64,000 bases of DNA. Source: Rhodospirillaceae bacterium (GTDB lineage Bacteria; Pseudomonadota; Alphaproteobacteria; Bin65). The position numbers and the translations under genes are program-made. Positions 49,846 to 59,808 of the stretch are shown in pieces (the stretch's first letter is position 1; the number at the start of each line of letters is the position of its first letter). Below the pieces are notes generated by a model. It made no database searches and was not told where the DNA came from. It worked only from the letters and a program-made list of their open reading frames with translations. Location: NCBI GenBank assembly GCA_011523655.1, contig WTGH01000009.1:35151-99150 (forward strand), read 5' to 3'.

Positions 49846-51144
49846 ATGAACGAGGCGGCGGACTATCGGAAGACCTTCGCCGCCCGGCCCCAGCCGCTGA
49901 CGCTGGAACAGGCCGCGCGGATCACGCCGCCGGCCCGGGTCACGGACACCGAGGGGCTGCTCGACGTTCCGCGGATGCGCGCCTGGCGGCAGAACCGGCT
50001 GCGCGAACAGATCGCCGCCCACGGGCTGGACGCCGTCGTCCTCGTCGAGCCGCTGTCGATCCGCTACGCTGCCGGCGTGCGCAACTGCGCGCTGTTCCAG
50101 ATGCACATCCAGGCCGGATACCTGTTCGTGCCCGCCGACGGCCCGGTGATCTATTTCGACAGCGAGCCGGGGCGGCACACCGGCCGCCAGCTCGAAACGA
50201 TCGACGAGGTCCGGGACGATCTCCTGCCGCTCTCCTACATGTTCGCCGGCTCCCGGCAGCGCGAAACGGCGCGCAAGTGGGCGGCCCAGATGGGCGATCT
50301 CCTGAAAGAGCATTGCGGCGGCGGGGCGCGGGTCGCCGTCGACCGCATCGGCCGCCGCGCCGCGCAGGCGTTGATCGAAAATGGCTTCGCTCCCGCCGAT
50401 GCCGCGCCGATCCTCGCCCATGCCCGCAGGGTCAAGTGTCCGGAGGAAATCCTCGCCATGAATCTGGCGCTGGCGGCGGCCGAGGACGGCATGAACCGCA
50501 TGCGCGAAGCCCTGCGCCCCGGCATCGCGGAGCAGGATCTTTGGGCCCTGATGTGGCAGGCGACGATCGAGCATGGCGGCGAATGGCTCGACTATCGCCT
50601 GCTCGCCTCCGGGGAGCGGACCAATCCGTGGCAGCAGGAAGCGTCGGGCCGGGCGATCCGGGCCGGCGACCTGGTGGTTTTCGACTGCGGTATGGTCGGG
50701 CCGCTCAGCTACGGCGCCGATGTCAGCCGCGCCTTCCATTGCGGTCCCGGGCGACCGAGCGACGAGCAAAGGAAACTCTATACGCTTGCCTGGAACGAGG
50801 TGACGCACAACACGGAACTGCTGCGCGCCGGCACGTCGTTCCGCGATTTCATCGCCGCCCGCTATATCCAGGAGCCGGGCTACGGCGACCAGCCCTATCC
50901 CTGCCTCGCACACGGCGTCGGCATGGGCGACGAGTGGCCGGTCATCCACCATTCGCCCGAGCATGACGATCATTATGACGGCGCGTTTGAAGCCGGCATG
51001 GTGATTTGCGTCGAGAGCTATGTCGGCGAGGTCGGCGGCGTCGAAGGGGTCAAGCTGGAGGACCAGGTTCTCGTCACCGAATCCGGGCCGATCGTGCTGT
51101 CGCGCTATCCCTATGAGGACTCGCTCCTCGGCCGCGAGGTCTGA
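49846..51144 (+). CDS. M24 (creatinase/Xaa-Pro aminopeptidase fold) family protein, DddP-like
   Basis: GGEWLDYRLLASGERTNPW; CLAHGVGMGDEWPVI; AGMVICVESYVGEVGGVEGVKLEDQVLVTE. Confidence 0.85.
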   Translation: MNEAADYRKTFAARPQPLTLEQAARITPPARVTDTEGLLDVPRMRAWRQNRLREQIAAHGLDAVVLVEPLSIRYAAGVRNCALFQMHIQAGYLFVPADGPVIYFDSEPGRHTGRQLETIDEVRDDLLPLSYMFAGSRQRETARKWAAQMGDLLKEHCGGGARVAVDRIGRRAAQALIENGFAPADAAPILAHARRVKCPEEILAMNLALAAAEDGMNRMREALRPGIAEQDLWALMWQATIEHGGEWLDYRLLASGERTNPWQQEASGRAIRAGDLVVFDCGMVGPLSYGADVSRAFHCGPGRPSDEQRKLYTLAWNEVTHNTELLRAGTSFRDFIAARYIQEPGYGDQPYPCLAHGVGMGDEWPVIHHSPEHDDHYDGAFEAGMVICVESYVGEVGGVEGVKLEDQVLVTESGPIVLSRYPYEDSLLGREV

Positions 51145-51160
51145 GGAAGGAGGCCGGCCC

Positions 51161-51469
51161 GTGGGCGCATGGATCGAGGTCTGCGCGGCGGGCGATATCG
51201 AGCAAGAGGACCTGATCCGCTGGGACTACGGAAGCCGGAGCTTCGCGATCTACAATACCGGGAAGGGCTATTTCGCGACCGACGGCTATTGCACCCACGA
51301 GCGGCAGCATCTCGGCGACGGCCTCGTCATCGGCCCGGTCATCGAGTGTCCCCTGCATCAGGGACGCTTCGACATCGCCACCGGCAAGGCGCTCACCCCG
51401 CCGGTCTGCGAGGATTTGGCGACCTATCCCGTCAAGGTCGAAGGCGGCGTCGTCTTCGTGCGGCTATAG
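51161..51469 (+). CDS. Rieske-type [2Fe-2S] ferredoxin
   Basis: CTHERQHLGDG and CPLHQGRFDIATGKAL; GTG start 16 nt after M24 gene. Confidence 0.92.
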   Translation: MGAWIEVCAAGDIEQEDLIRWDYGSRSFAIYNTGKGYFATDGYCTHERQHLGDGLVIGPVIECPLHQGRFDIATGKALTPPVCEDLATYPVKVEGGVVFVRL

Positions 51470-51525
51470 CGCAGCGGGGAAAGCGCCGCCCGCAACGGCC
51501 AGCCGCTGTTCGGGAAAATCCCGGA

Positions 51526-52260
51526 TCAACGGCCCAGGACGCTGTAGTCGCCGTCCGCGATCAAACGAATGGAAACGTAAAGTCCAAGCAGCGCGCAGAG
51601 CACCCAGGGGCAATTCATTCCATAGATATAGATATACTTCTCACGCCGGCTGATCTGCGATTGCCGATCAGCTACGAAGAAACTGACCCAGTAGACCGAC
51701 GTCATGTAGATCAATTGCCAGAACAGCATCGCTCCGATAATTCCCGCGACGAGGGCGGGCATCAGATCGACCGAACAGGCGGCATACAGGATCAGCGTCG
51801 GCACCGGCGTCGCAAAGCCGTTTGCGATATCCACGTTGAAGCCGTAAGTGCGCCGGTCGGCGTAGGAGCCGTCATATTGGGCATAGGTCGCCCAGACATC
51901 CGCCCATTGCGTCGGCGAAAACAGCTTTGCCAACGGCACCCTTGCGCGAAGGAATTCGGCGACCGGCGACCGGCCGGTCTCGCGCCGCCGGTCGCGCCAA
52001 TACCCGGTGCGGCGCTCGATATGGTCCCGGCGGAGAAACAGGCAGATTTCCCAATAGCAGACCACCAGATTGACGGAAAAGAACAGGCTCAGGAGCGCAT
52101 GGACGATGTCAAAATCCCCTCTGATCCAGTAACGCCCGCCGATCCCGGCGAATACCAGAATCGCGACGGCCAGCGCCGCAACCTGTCCGGCGGGAAGCGC
52201 GGCTCCGGTCCGTTGTGGGTCGAGATCGGGATGCGCTCGATCGGATCGGTGTTCCGGCAT
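51526..52260 (-). CDS. Hypothetical multi-pass membrane protein
   Basis: Several hydrophobic segments (VAALAVAILVFAGIGG; ALLSLFFSVNLVVCYW; ALVAGIIGAMLFWQLIYM); start MPEHRSDR chosen. Confidence 0.6.
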   Translation of the reverse strand: MPEHRSDRAHPDLDPQRTGAALPAGQVAALAVAILVFAGIGGRYWIRGDFDIVHALLSLFFSVNLVVCYWEICLFLRRDHIERRTGYWRDRRRETGRSPVAEFLRARVPLAKLFSPTQWADVWATYAQYDGSYADRRTYGFNVDIANGFATPVPTLILYAACSVDLMPALVAGIIGAMLFWQLIYMTSVYWVSFFVADRQSQISRREKYIYIYGMNCPWVLCALLGLYVSIRLIADGDYSVLGR

Positions 52261-52325
52261 GTATCCTGATCCCTGCGGGCAATCCGGCGTTCGGTCCTGC
52301 CGCGTTATACCCTGCCGGGCAGCCG

Positions 52326-53114
52326 TCACCCGCTTCGCGGTTTGAGTGCCCGGGCCAGCATCCGCGCCGGTTCGTCGGTTTCGAACGAGGCGGCGAAAGC
52401 GTCGATGCTGACGGCGACCGCTTTGGTCAGGGACATTTCCTGCCATTCGTTGAGCAGTTTCTTCTGGGTGCGCACGGCGGCCGGGCCGCAGGCGAGGATC
52501 GCGTCGAGCCAGGCGTCGACGGCGGCGTCCAGGTCCGGCGGTGCGGTCACTCTCTGCAAAAAGCCAATATCGGCGGCCTCTTCCGCGCCGTATTCCCGGC
52601 CGGTCAGCAGCATCTCCCGCGCCGCGCCCCAGCCGACCAGGCCGGGCAGCAGCGCCGCCTCGATCACGCTCGGAATGCCGACCCGCACTTCCGGCATGGC
52701 GACGATCGCCGTGGTGTCGCCGGCGCGAAAATCGCAGGCTGCCGCGAGTTCGACGGCGGCGCCCAGGCAATGGCCGCGGATTGCGGCGATCACCGGCACG
52801 GGCAGGGTACGCACGGCATCGATGGCTTCGTGCAGGGCGGTGATGAAGGTGCGGGCGCTGTCCGGCGTCAGACCGGCCATCGTGTTGACATCGGCGCCGG
52901 CCGCGAAGGTCCGGCCGCCGGCGCCGGCAAGGATGACAGCGCGCAGATCATCGTCAGCCGCCAGTTCCGCGCAGGAGTCCCTGAGGCCGGCGATCACCCC
53001 CGGTCCGATGGCGTTGCGCTTTGCCGCGCGGTCGATCAACAGGCGCGCCACCCGGCCGCCCCCGGCGCCGCCGGGCCGTTCCTCGTAGTCGATCCTGGCG
53101 CCGCCGTCCGTCAT
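52326..53114 (-). CDS. Enoyl-CoA hydratase/isomerase family protein
   Basis: RAVILAGAGGRTFAAGADVNTMAGL; AIRGHCLGAAVELAAACDFRAG. Confidence 0.92.
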   Translation of the reverse strand: MTDGGARIDYEERPGGAGGGRVARLLIDRAAKRNAIGPGVIAGLRDSCAELAADDDLRAVILAGAGGRTFAAGADVNTMAGLTPDSARTFITALHEAIDAVRTLPVPVIAAIRGHCLGAAVELAAACDFRAGDTTAIVAMPEVRVGIPSVIEAALLPGLVGWGAAREMLLTGREYGAEEAADIGFLQRVTAPPDLDAAVDAWLDAILACGPAAVRTQKKLLNEWQEMSLTKAVAVSIDAFAASFETDEPARMLARALKPRSG

Positions 53115-53296
53115 TCCGCATCTGTCCCCGCCGTTCCGGCGACGGCGGTAACACGAAGCGGAACGGCGAAACAGGCTTTTCGCCCTGCGCCGATCCGGCC
53201 GCCCGGCGGCGGTTGGCAAGCCGCGAGGGCGGGCGCTATATCTCCCCGCGAACGGCGCAACGCCGGTATCACGATCAATCGCGAGGAAGCAGCAGC

Positions 53297-54730
53297 ATGT
53301 CGGCCAACAATCTGAAATTCTACATCGGCGGCGCATGGGTCGATCCGGCGGAGCCCCGGACGCTGGATGTCATCGACCCGGCGACGGAGGAACCGTGCGG
53401 GCAGATCAGCCTCGGTTCGGCCGCCGATGTCGACAAGGCCGTCGCCGCCGCCCGCGCCGCGTTCGACAGCTACGCCGAGACCAGCCGTGAAGAGCGGCTC
53501 GACCTGCTGAACCGGATCATCGAGATCTACAAGCGCCGGATCGGCGATCTGGGCGAAGCCATCTCCAGCGAGATGGGCGCACCGCTCGTTTTCGCGAAGA
53601 AGGTCCAGGCGCCGTCGGGCCTGGCCCACATCAAGACCGCCGCCCGCGTGCTCCAGAATTACGAATTCGAGGACATGCAGGGCAGCACGCTGATGCGGCG
53701 CGAGCCGGTCGGCGTCGTCGGCATGATCACGCCGTGGAACTGGCCGCAGAACCAGATCACCTGCAAGGTCGCGCCGGCGCTCGCCGCGGGCTGCACCATG
53801 GTGCTGAAGCCGAGCGAGATCGCGCCGCTCGACGCGATCATCTTCGCCGAAATCCTCGACGAGGCCGGCGTGCCGGCGGGCGTCTTCAACCTGGTCAACG
53901 GCGACGGGCCGACGGTCGGCGAGGCCATGTCCGCCCATCCGGACATCGACATGATGTCCTTCACCGGCTCGACCCGCGGCGGCGTCGCCGTGGCGAAGGG
54001 CGCGGCCGACACGGTCAAGCGCGTGACCCAGGAGCTCGGCGGCAAGTCGGCCAACATCCTGCTCGACGACGCCGACATCGCCAGGGCGGTCAAGAGCGGC
54101 GTCTTCGTCTGCGCCGGCAACACCGGCCAGTCCTGCAACGCGCCGACCCGGATGCTCGTGCCGATGGACCGGATGGCCGAGGCCATCGAGGCGGCGCAGT
54201 CGGCGGCGGGCAAGATCGCGGTCGGCGATCCGCGCGACGAGGCCACGACCATGGGGCCGCTCGCCAGCGCGATGCAGTTCGACAAGGTCCAGGGCCTGAT
54301 CGAGAAAGGCGTCGAAGAGGGCGCCGAGCTGGTCGCCGGCGGCCCCGGCCGGCCCGAGGGGCTGGACAGGGGCTACTATGTCCGCCCGACCGTGTTCGCC
54401 AACGTCTCCAACGACATGACGATCGCGCGCGAGGAGATTTTCGGCCCGGTCCTGTCGATCATCGGCTATTCGAGCGAGGACGAGGCCGTCGCCATCGCCA
54501 ACGACACGCCCTACGGCCTGTCCGGCTACGTCTCCTCGGCCGATCCGCAGCGGGCGGCCCGGGTGGCGCGCCGGCTGCGCACCGGCAACGTCCATATCAA
54601 CGGCGCGATGCCGGACCTGTCGGCGGCGTTCGGCGGCTACAAGCAGTCCGGCAACGGCCGCGAATGGGGCGAGCACGGCTTCGAGGAATTCCTCGAGGTC
54701 AAGGCCATCTTCGGCGCCGACGCCGCCTGA
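53297..54730 (+). CDS. Aldehyde dehydrogenase family protein
   Basis: TPWNWPQNQITCKVAPALAAG; FTGSTRGGVAVAKGAADTVKRVTQELGGKSANILLDDAD; GNTGQSCNAPTR catalytic Cys. Confidence 0.95.
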   Translation: MSANNLKFYIGGAWVDPAEPRTLDVIDPATEEPCGQISLGSAADVDKAVAAARAAFDSYAETSREERLDLLNRIIEIYKRRIGDLGEAISSEMGAPLVFAKKVQAPSGLAHIKTAARVLQNYEFEDMQGSTLMRREPVGVVGMITPWNWPQNQITCKVAPALAAGCTMVLKPSEIAPLDAIIFAEILDEAGVPAGVFNLVNGDGPTVGEAMSAHPDIDMMSFTGSTRGGVAVAKGAADTVKRVTQELGGKSANILLDDADIARAVKSGVFVCAGNTGQSCNAPTRMLVPMDRMAEAIEAAQSAAGKIAVGDPRDEATTMGPLASAMQFDKVQGLIEKGVEEGAELVAGGPGRPEGLDRGYYVRPTVFANVSNDMTIAREEIFGPVLSIIGYSSEDEAVAIANDTPYGLSGYVSSADPQRAARVARRLRTGNVHINGAMPDLSAAFGGYKQSGNGREWGEHGFEEFLEVKAIFGADAA

Positions 54731-54764
54731 CCGGCGGCTCCTCGATACGGCCCGCAAACGCGCA

Positions 54765-54850
54765 AACTTCCCCTTCCCCAAGGGATTCCTCTGCGAAAGG
54801 GGCACTGACCGAATCCCCCTCCTCTTGGGGGAGGGGTTAGGGGAGGGGTC
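54765..54850. repeat. Short interspersed repeat units (same family as 10868-10930)
   Basis: CTTCCCCAAGGGATTCCTCTGCGAAAGGGGCACTGACCGAATCCCCCTCC followed by CTTGGGGGAGGGG dyad. Confidence 0.75.
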
Positions 54851-54910
54851 GCCTGCCGCCGCGCCGATGTCGGAACCCGGCACCGCTCCGGCCGCCCCAT
54901 ACCCTTTAGG

Positions 54911-55517
54911 AATTCCTCTGCGAAAGGGTGTGCCGAACGGGCCGGACGCCGGAAAACGGCCGGATTTTGAATAAATGTTCAAAATCGGTTTGCCTAAGTC
55001 TTTGAAATCGCTCTGTTTTTGGAATTGGACAGACCGTTCTAAATAATATGTTTTTTTGCACCCGGCAGCCCTAACCCTTTGGAATCGTTGGAAACACGCC
55101 GTCCGGAAGTGCGCAAAAACACTCTCGGTAGGAATTTTTCCAGCTTCCCGGCCAGGCGGGAGCGCCGGTCGACACCGGGGGCGGCACCGCCGGGCAGGAT
55201 CGGGGCAGGATGGCCCGGCGGAATCGGAGGGTCGAGCCGGAGGGTCCAATCGGACGGGGTCCAGGCCGTCAAGCCCATTGGCGCATGGGGCGGCGCACAG
55301 GATGGCCGCCTGGCGGCGGCGGACCGGAGAGCGGGCCGGAAAGCGGGAAAGACGGAACGGTCCCGCACGGTCCTCCGCCGGTTTCTTCGTTTGCTCTTTT
55401 TTCGGGAGGGGCGTCGGCCGGCCGCGGCAGGCGCACTTCGGGCGTTGACGGGGCCGATATAGGGCACGGGATCTGCCGTGTCAAGGAATAATATCGAAAA
55501 AAAGGAAATTTTTTTGA
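54911..55517 (-). repeat. ~0.6 kb promoter-bearing intergenic repeat, copy B (inverted relative to copy A)
   Basis: Reverse complement matches 11007-11600, including CCAACGATTCCAA, GGTGCAAAAAAACAT and CCGGCCGTTTTCCGGCGTCCGGCCCG blocks. Confidence 0.85.
55456..55484 (-). promoter_or_regulatory. Sigma70-type promoter inside repeat copy B: TTGACA-N17-TATATC
   Basis: -35 at 55479-55484, -10 at 55456-55461 (complement), 17-nt spacer. Confidence 0.75.
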
Positions 55518-55590
55518 TGGCCGGCTCCGGTTCGCGCCGTTCGCAGAGAAGCCGCTTCGGCGGGGGAAGGATATGAGGCTGCCGGCAGGT

Positions 55591-56430
55591 TCAGGCGGCG
55601 GTCGCCGAGACGATCCAGCAGGCGCTGTCCAGGATCACCGCGCCGTTGCGCAGGTGTGGCACGAGGTCCTCCGCCAGTGCCGTCTCCGCCCGCTCGGCGA
55701 GATCGCCGCCGGCTTCGGCGAGCAGGGCCGCCCCCGGCCCCATCTGGAGCAGGAAGCGGGCGGCTTCGAGCGGCGTACCCGGCATTTCCAGCGCGATGTC
55801 GAGCGGCTCGAAGCGGCAGTCGCGCCAGCCGGCGCCCTCCAGCCAGCCGGTCGCCAGTTCGGCATCGGCCCACTGGAACTGGCTCGGCTCGCCCGGCGCC
55901 GGGCGCGGCGGCAGCTCGACGAAGGCCTTGGCCGCCGAAACCGGGATCATCACCCACGGGTTCTCCCGCGGCTCGCGCCAGACGATGAAGACCAGCCGCG
56001 CGCCCGGCCTGCACGCCCGGCGCAGGTTGGCGAGGGCGGCCGGCGTGTCGCGGAAGAACATGATGCCGAAGCGCGAGAACAGGATGTCGAACGTCTCGTC
56101 CCGAAACGCGTAGTCCTGGGCGTCGCCTTCCGCGAAGCACACATTCCTGCGCCCTTTCGCCCGTTGCCACGCCCGTTCGAGCAGGGGCGGCGACACGTCG
56201 ATGCCGGCGGCGGACCCGCTTTCGCCCGCAGCGTCGGCCAGCGCCAGCGTGGTCCCGGCCGCGCCGCAGCCGATGTCGAGACAATGCCTGCCGGCGATGT
56301 CGCCGAGCGCGGCCAGGCCGGCCTCGGTGAACGGCGTCATCATCCGCTCGATGCGGTCTTCGAGGCGCAGCCACTTGTGGCCCTGGGTGGTGGACCAGAA
56401 TTCGATCTGGTCCCGGTTCGCCTCCGCCAC
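55591..56430 (-). CDS. Class I SAM-dependent methyltransferase
   Basis: AGRHCLDIGCGAAGTTLALADAAG; FDILFSRFGIMFFRDTPAALANLRRACRPGARLVFIVWR. Confidence 0.92.
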   Translation of the reverse strand: MAEANRDQIEFWSTTQGHKWLRLEDRIERMMTPFTEAGLAALGDIAGRHCLDIGCGAAGTTLALADAAGESGSAAGIDVSPPLLERAWQRAKGRRNVCFAEGDAQDYAFRDETFDILFSRFGIMFFRDTPAALANLRRACRPGARLVFIVWREPRENPWVMIPVSAAKAFVELPPRPAPGEPSQFQWADAELATGWLEGAGWRDCRFEPLDIALEMPGTPLEAARFLLQMGPGAALLAEAGGDLAERAETALAEDLVPHLRNGAVILDSACWIVSATAA

Positions 56431-56432
56431 GG

Positions 56433-57416
56433 TCAGGCGGCCTCCGCCGCGCTTTCCAGGACGAGGCCGCAGGAGTCAAAGGCCGCCCGCGTCGCCGCCT
56501 TCTCCGCCTCGGTCAGCGGCAGGCCGGGACGGCGGACATGGCCGCCGGTCTGGCCGAGCAGGTCCTGCCAGTATTTCTGGTGGCTGTGCGGCTTGCCCGG
56601 CGGGCGCGTGCCCTTGAGCGCCCTGCGCACCGGATCGAGGCTGTCGCGCACCGCGCGCGCCTGCGCGGTCTCGCCGGCGAAGGCGAGGTCGGTATATTCG
56701 CGCATCCGCTTGTCGGCGGCGGTCTGGATCAGGTAGGGCGGCGAGGAGCAGAGATAGAGCCGCCAGCCCAGCTCGACGATATTGTCGAACCATTCGTCCT
56801 CCGACGCGGTGCTGACCAGGATGCGGTCGCCGGCGAGGTCGGTGAGGCGCGCATACATCTCGCGCGGAACGCTGTATTTGATCGCCACGACATTCGGCAG
56901 GTCGGCGACCCGGCTGCACAGTTCCGGGCTCATCAGATAGCCGCTGTCCGGGTGGCTCCACATGGCGACGGCGATATCCACCCGCTCGCAGATATAGCGG
57001 TAATACTCGTAGACCGTGTCGTCGGGATCGTTGTTGAAATGGAGCACCGGCGCGTGGACGACGATATAGGGGCTGCCGACGGCCTCGGCATGCCGCGCCA
57101 GGTCGATCACGACGTCCAGATTCTGGTCCGAGCAGGACATGATGGTGGAGGCCGGGCCGCCGGCGCACTCTTCGACGGCGATCTCCAGGCAGCGCTTGCG
57201 CTCGTCCAGCGACATGGCGAAGAACTCGCCCTGCTTGCCGGAAATGAAGAAGCCGTCGACCTCCAGATCGTCGATCCAGTGGCGCAGATTGCGCCGCACC
57301 GCGGCCTCGTCGATTGCGCCGTCCCCGGCGAACGGGGTGAGCGCCGCCGCCCAGATGCCCTTCATGTGCTCGCGGGCATAGTCCTTGGCTTCGGATTTCC
57401 GGTAGGGGAGGGCCAT
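56433..57416 (-). CDS. Dihydrodipicolinate synthase family (DapA/NanA superfamily) lyase
   Basis: GIWAAALTPFAGDGAIDEAAVRRNLRHWIDDLEVDGFFISGKQGEFFAMSLDERKRCLEIAVE; VAIKYSVPREM Schiff-base Lys. Confidence 0.92.
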   Translation of the reverse strand: MALPYRKSEAKDYAREHMKGIWAAALTPFAGDGAIDEAAVRRNLRHWIDDLEVDGFFISGKQGEFFAMSLDERKRCLEIAVEECAGGPASTIMSCSDQNLDVVIDLARHAEAVGSPYIVVHAPVLHFNNDPDDTVYEYYRYICERVDIAVAMWSHPDSGYLMSPELCSRVADLPNVVAIKYSVPREMYARLTDLAGDRILVSTASEDEWFDNIVELGWRLYLCSSPPYLIQTAADKRMREYTDLAFAGETAQARAVRDSLDPVRRALKGTRPPGKPHSHQKYWQDLLGQTGGHVRRPGLPLTEAEKAATRAAFDSCGLVLESAAEAA

Positions 57417-57420
57417 TCCT

Positions 57421-59628
57421 CTACTCCTCCTGCTCGTGCTCGATCCCGGCGCCGGACCCGGAGTCGGTTTGGGTGTCGGTTCGGGCGTCGCGGATCGCCT
57501 GCCAAATATGTGCAGGGGTGTAGGGCATGTCGAGATGCTTCACGCCGAGCGGGCGCAGGGCGGCCATGACGGCGCAGGCGATCGCCGCCGGCGCGCCGAT
57601 GGCGCCGGCCTCGCCGATGCCCTTGGCGCCCAGCAGGTTGGCCGGGCTCGGCGTCTCCATCCGCTCCAGCGTCACCGGCGGCATGTCTCCTGCGCGCGGA
57701 ATGCCGTAGTCCATGAACGACCCGGTAAGCAACTGCCCGTCCGCGTCGTAGACGATGCGTTCCAGCACCGCTTCGCCGACGCCCTGAGCAATGCCGCCGA
57801 GCAGCTGGCCCTCGGCCAGCATCGGGTTGACGACCGTGCCGGCGTCGTCGAGCCAGACCAGCCGCTCGACGGTCAGCACGCCGGTTTCCGGATCGATGGC
57901 GACGGTGCAGCCGACCGCGCCGTAGCCCCAGGCTTCGCCTTCGGCGCTGTAGGTGACGTCGGCGACCAGGTCTCCGGCCTGTGACGCGATGGCGGTCCAG
58001 TCCGGACGGTCGCCGATGGGCCTGCCCAGCCGTTCTTCCGCCTGCCGGCGGAGGTCGCGGCAGGCTGCGACCAGCGCGCTGCCGCCGATCGGCGTGCTGC
58101 GGCTCGCCAGCGCGCCGATGGCGGTCGCCGGGGCGCGGCTGTCGCCATGGACGACGGCAACCGTATCAGGATCGACGCCCAGTCCCCCGCCGACGATCTG
58201 CCGGACGGCGGTGGTGCGGCCCTGGCCCTGGGCGGTCGAGCCGGTTGCGGCGGTCATCGTGCCGTCGGCGCTGAGCGTCAGGCGCGCGGTCTCCCAGCCC
58301 AGGCCGGAAGGCTCGATATAGGCGACAGTCGCGCAGCCGCGCAGCCGGCCATCGTCCGCCGGCGGCTGGGTGGCCATGAGGGCCTTGGCCCGGTCGTAGG
58401 CGGCGGCGTAGTCGCCGCTGTCCAGGGTCTGGCCGGTCGGCGTCGTCCACGGCATGTCGGTGGCGGGTACGAAATTCCGGCGGCGCACGTCTTCAGGCGG
58501 CAGATCGAGCGCGCCGGCGAGCCGTTCGATCAGCAGTTCCATGGCGAGCGCGGCTTCCGGCCGGCCGGCCCCGCGATAGATGCCGACGGCGGCGCCGTTC
58601 GTCTCGATGCCGGCGGCGTCGATTTCGACGGACGCGACCTTGTAGGGGCCGGGCAGGATCCGCCCGGCGTTGCGCGCCGGCACGACCGCGCTGTAGGGCA
58701 TCCACGAACCGAGCGGCGCCCGGACCGCGGCGTCGAGATGGAGCAGCGTCCCGTCGGCGGCGGCGCTCAGGCCGGCCTCGACGGTCTGGCCGCGGCCCTG
58801 GGTGGCGGCGAGAAACTCCTCGCTGCGGGTAGCGATCCATTTCACGCAGCGGCCGAGCGCCCGGGCGGCGAAGGCGACGGCGATATCTTCGGGATAGAGC
58901 GACGCCTTCATGCCGAAAGCGCCGCCGACATCCGGCGCCACGATGCGAACCAGGTCCGGGTCCAGCCCGAGCACGGCGGCCAGTTCCTCGCGCGCCCGGT
59001 GCGGCGACTGGCTGCCGAGCCAGACGGTCAGGCGTCCCGGTTCGGTAGCGGCATCGGCGACCAGCCCGCGCGGCTCCAGCGCCGCCGGAGCGAGCAGGGG
59101 CTGGCGGAGCGAGACGGTGGCGCGCGCCGCCGCATTGCGGGTATCCGCCGCCGGCAAATTCCACGCTTCGCGCGCCCGGTGCGGCCCCGCTTCGCCGTTC
59201 GGCGGGATCGGGGGAAGCGGATCGATTTCGGCAAAGACGGCTTCAGCGGCGTCGAGCGCGGCGGCGGCGGTCTCGGCCACGACCAGGGCGACGGGCTGGC
59301 CGACGGCCGAGACCGTTCCGGTTGCCAGCGGCTCGGGGGGAAGCGGCCGGAGTTCGGGCATGAGCGGGTTGACCGAGGTCCTGCCGAGACCGGCAAGGTC
59401 CACGCCGGTGAAGATGCGCACGACGCCGGGTAGGGCGGCTGCTTCCGCCGTATCGATCCCGACGATCCGGCCGTGCGCCTCCGGGCTGCGCACGAAGGCG
59501 GCGTGGAGGCAGCCGGCGATCCGGATATCGTCGGTGAAGCGGCCCCGGCCGGTCAGGAGCGCCCGGTCCTCGACACGCAGGCGCGCCTGTCCGACGCCGC
59601 CGGACGATGCGGTTGAAACTGGTGTCAC
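57421..59628 (-). CDS. Xanthine dehydrogenase family molybdopterin-binding (large) subunit
   Basis: RVEDRALLTGRGRFTDDI; APDVGGAFGMKASLYPEDIAVAFAARALGRCVKWIATRSEEF; GAKGIGEAGAIGAPAAIACAV. Confidence 0.93.
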   Translation of the reverse strand: MTPVSTASSGGVGQARLRVEDRALLTGRGRFTDDIRIAGCLHAAFVRSPEAHGRIVGIDTAEAAALPGVVRIFTGVDLAGLGRTSVNPLMPELRPLPPEPLATGTVSAVGQPVALVVAETAAAALDAAEAVFAEIDPLPPIPPNGEAGPHRAREAWNLPAADTRNAAARATVSLRQPLLAPAALEPRGLVADAATEPGRLTVWLGSQSPHRAREELAAVLGLDPDLVRIVAPDVGGAFGMKASLYPEDIAVAFAARALGRCVKWIATRSEEFLAATQGRGQTVEAGLSAAADGTLLHLDAAVRAPLGSWMPYSAVVPARNAGRILPGPYKVASVEIDAAGIETNGAAVGIYRGAGRPEAALAMELLIERLAGALDLPPEDVRRRNFVPATDMPWTTPTGQTLDSGDYAAAYDRAKALMATQPPADDGRLRGCATVAYIEPSGLGWETARLTLSADGTMTAATGSTAQGQGRTTAVRQIVGGGLGVDPDTVAVVHGDSRAPATAIGALASRSTPIGGSALVAACRDLRRQAEERLGRPIGDRPDWTAIASQAGDLVADVTYSAEGEAWGYGAVGCTVAIDPETGVLTVERLVWLDDAGTVVNPMLAEGQLLGGIAQGVGEAVLERIVYDADGQLLTGSFMDYGIPRAGDMPPVTLERMETPSPANLLGAKGIGEAGAIGAPAAIACAVMAALRPLGVKHLDMPYTPAHIWQAIRDARTDTQTDSGSGAGIEHEQEE

Positions 59629-59808
59629 ACGGGGCCTTGCGCTGGAGGGTTTGTGCCGACCGATTCAGGCTAGCATGCGGCCGGCGCCTGTTGTAAGGGG
59701 TGCGCCCCCTTCCGTGAGGGTCACGGTAGGAACGCGGAAGGCAGGGCATCGCCGGCCGTCCTGCGCCGGCCGGCGCCTCGCCCCGCCGCCGATCGAAGGA
59801 GGGTTGCC

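Noticed and set aside
49846-51144. Firm assignment as DMSP lyase DddP
   Set aside because: The second Asp of the DddP DTD metal motif appears as Gly; the comparison is from memory and needs an alignment.
53111-55249. 712-aa minus-strand ORF spanning ALDH and the repeat
   Set aside because: Antisense to ALDH and runs through non-coding repeat copy B.
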